Below are positions 63,793 through 64,000 of a DNA stretch of 64,000 nt, one piece after another. How positions within the stretch are numbered: position 1 is the stretch's first letter; the number at the start of each line of letters is the position of its first letter. Both the position numbers and the translations under genes were made by a program. Below the pieces are notes generated by a model that saw nothing but the letters and a program-made list of their open reading frames with translations, had not been told where the DNA came from and ran no database searches. The stretch comes from Mya arenaria (Eukaryota; Mollusca; Bivalvia; Myida; Myidae), in NCBI RefSeq assembly GCF_026914265.1, contig NC_069125.1:68802046-68866045 (forward strand), written 5' to 3'.

Positions 63793-64000
63793 CAAGCATA
63801 CCTTAAATTACATTTTTGTGAAAAACATTACATAGAAAAGCGCATTTTTGTACATTTCACCAAAAGGTGCGTGCGATAATGTTTACTGACGTTATGACGC
63901 GCAGTAATTTTTATCCGTTGCATACGTTAAGAAGTTCCTTCGGTATCACGTCTTTCAATGTTATCCAGTTTTGTTTTGAAGGTTTTTTGTAAAGTTAATG

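Larger units (their letters stand above)
61076..64000. other. AT-rich region without a recognisable gene
   Basis: Both strands were scanned. Only short open frames of low complexity or repeat origin are present, apart from the duplication at 61190-61370 and the palindrome at 63638-63792. A 73-nt AG/GT-bounded open segment at 62396-62468 was considered as an exon but is not supported. Confidence 0.6.

Noticed and set aside
63440-63879. Open frames of 60-113 codons near the right edge
   Set aside because: They run through the palindromic element and AT-rich DNA and show no family resemblance.

Overview
The window looks like genomic DNA of a lophotrochozoan animal, most likely a bivalve mollusc. 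This is inferred from an AT-rich background, GC-rich coding exons split by many GT-AG introns, tRNA-derived SINEs, terminal-inverted-repeat elements and a very heavy load of minisatellites. The species is not identified.

Five protein genes can be read. From left to right on the + strand they are: the 3' half of a cytosolic sulfotransferase (736-2220); two tandem 20-exon genes for a GH63 / MGH1-like cytosolic glycoside hydrolase (3175-11912, 931 aa; 13388-29721, 938 aa); and a six-exon secreted S1 serine protease with a chymotrypsin-like pocket (32249-35892, 284 aa). On the - strand there is an eight-exon spermidine synthase (44363-57800, 305 aa). The GH63 copies share all 19 intron positions and phases, so they are a head-to-tail duplication that predates much intron divergence. 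Metabolically the genes appear unrelated to one another.

The rest is dominated by tandem repeats: 50 bp (1-700), 41 bp (1759-1963), 42 bp (8068-8235), 45 bp (15494-18110), 20 bp (21485-21850), 35 bp (23019-24760), 27 bp (26683-27860), about 29 bp (30800-31245), 36 bp (33693-33980), 71 bp (36222-40560), 25 bp (44596-47945), about 146 bp (53280-54760, inside a TIR element) and 39 bp (58690-61075). Several show higher-order structure. 61076-64000 holds no gene I can support.

The most striking observation is that all five minisatellites touching the GH63 pair straddle a 5' splice site. Each unit joins the last 10-28 nt of a coding exon to the first 7-21 nt of its intron, so the array repeats the splice donor itself up to about 58 times. 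A sixth array, upstream of spermidine synthase, repeats a perfect donor consensus on that gene's transcribed strand. The 42-bp array is fully in frame and could lengthen the enzyme in 14-residue steps. One founder unit survives as a single copy in the paralogue. Degenerate copies of exon 4 and exon 12 also lie in introns of these genes, which points to repeated local duplication around splice junctions.
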